DNA of 40,190 bases from Dinochytrium kinnereticum (taxonomy: Eukaryota; Chytridiomycota; Chytridiomycetes; Chytridiales; Chytridiaceae), in assembly GCA_027604005.1 (NCBI GenBank), contig JADGJT010000211.1, positions 1 to 40,190 on the forward strand, read 5' to 3'. Each line of letters begins with the position of its first letter. Positions within the stretch are counted from its first letter, which is position 1. Below, piece after piece: positions 39,637 through 40,190 of this stretch. The translations under genes and the position numbers were made by a program. Below the pieces are notes generated by a model. That model worked only from the letters and a program-made list of their open reading frames with translations, ran no database searches and had not been told where the DNA came from.

Positions 39637-40190
39637 CTAGGGGTGGATAAGAGAAAAAAGGGCTGTTCGCCCCTTCTGCTGCCCCAGTCTTTTTGGAACA
39701 ATCTATTGAAACGTTCGTGGCTGAAAGGATGCCGAAATGGCATCGCTGCGATTGAAGAGGATTTGAATAATGGCTGCGCTGCTGCTGTCGTTTGCTCGTT
39801 GGAGATGCAGTGAGAAATAAAGAATCACATCCTTCCAATTCTCCATATTTTCTGCCCTCAAGAGGTAGAAACAATCATTGGTTCATTCAACACGCTCGAG
39901 CCACGTTTGAGCTTCACATTCATTCACGTTTGATCTTCAACGTCTCTTGTTACAGGAGAACCTTTCATACGCCTTCCAATATCAAACCTCACAATCCCAC
40001 CACAGCATTTCCTCTCTAACCCCGCCAACAACAAAAAGATTGGAAGCAAGGCCATCACAAGGCATTAGCCACATCTGTCAATAACCCGTTGCCACGACTC
40101 CCCCCCAATTCCCACAAAAGAGAGAGAGAAAACAGACAATAAAACAGCCATAACAACGAGAAAAAAAAAACCGGGCCACCCACCCAAAAA
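39637..40190. other. Right edge of the window, unassigned
   Basis: This contains a few short open frames on both strands and A-rich sequence towards the end. If the candidate exon at 39364-39636 is real, earlier exons of that gene would lie here or beyond the edge. Nothing is recognised. Confidence 0.4.

Overview
The window is an ordinary, gene-dense, intron-rich stretch of a eukaryotic chromosome, almost certainly fungal. Introns are short (mostly 50-150 nt), GT-AG, and many have a pyrimidine-rich 3' end. The gene content is fungal in style: a Gup1-type MBOAT acyltransferase, an ABCC transporter with the NFSQGQRQL signature common in fungal vacuolar transporters, a PH-Sec7-PH ArfGEF, and a C2H2 factor resembling Crz1. 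A zoosporic or other early-diverging fungus is my guess; the sequence does not prove it. I see no rRNA, tRNA, CRISPR array, or intact mobile element.

Layout, left to right. 534-5889 (-): a 4-exon Sec7-family protein of about 1664 aa. 6411-10378 (-): RAD17, the checkpoint clamp loader, rebuilt as 12 exons and 930 aa. 11125-17556 (+): a full-length ABCC transporter, 15 exons, 1731 aa, with a promoter region divergent from RAD17. 17912-20135 (+): GUP1, 7 exons, 623 aa. 20617-20718: a decayed copy of a piece of the Sec7 gene, lying between two convergent genes. 20771-23911 (-): eIF2D/Tma64, 10 exons, 614 aa. 24507-27052 (-): a secreted-pathway DOMON-cytochrome b561 protein, 6 exons, 670 aa. 27472-29425 (-): SEH1, 9 exons, 358 aa. 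29783-32393 (+): a short, divergent XRN-family 5'-3' exoribonuclease, 6 exons, 687 aa. 32743-34337 (+): a C2H2 transcription factor, 2 exons, 515 aa. 35480-36720 (-): an unrecognised protein with an uncertain 5' structure. 37415-38821 (+): an intronless F-box-like/LRR-like protein of 468 aa. 39364-39636 (-): a possible terminal exon of an unrecognised gene.

The genes do not form an obvious pathway or cluster. They cover vesicle traffic, the DNA-damage checkpoint, vacuolar transport, lipid/GPI remodelling, translation re-initiation, transmembrane electron transfer, the nuclear pore/SEA complex, RNA decay and transcription. All multi-exon models were joined by reading splice sites and checking that intron phases agree; the assembled coding lengths are all divisible by three.

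Most worth a second look: the Sec7 domain has lost the catalytic glutamic finger; an exon-sized fragment of that same gene is duplicated about 17 kb away; the XRN-like protein keeps the whole active site but is much smaller than Xrn1 or Rat1; and the Crz1-like factor carries a candidate calcineurin-docking site. I did not find a convincing multi-gene novel system.
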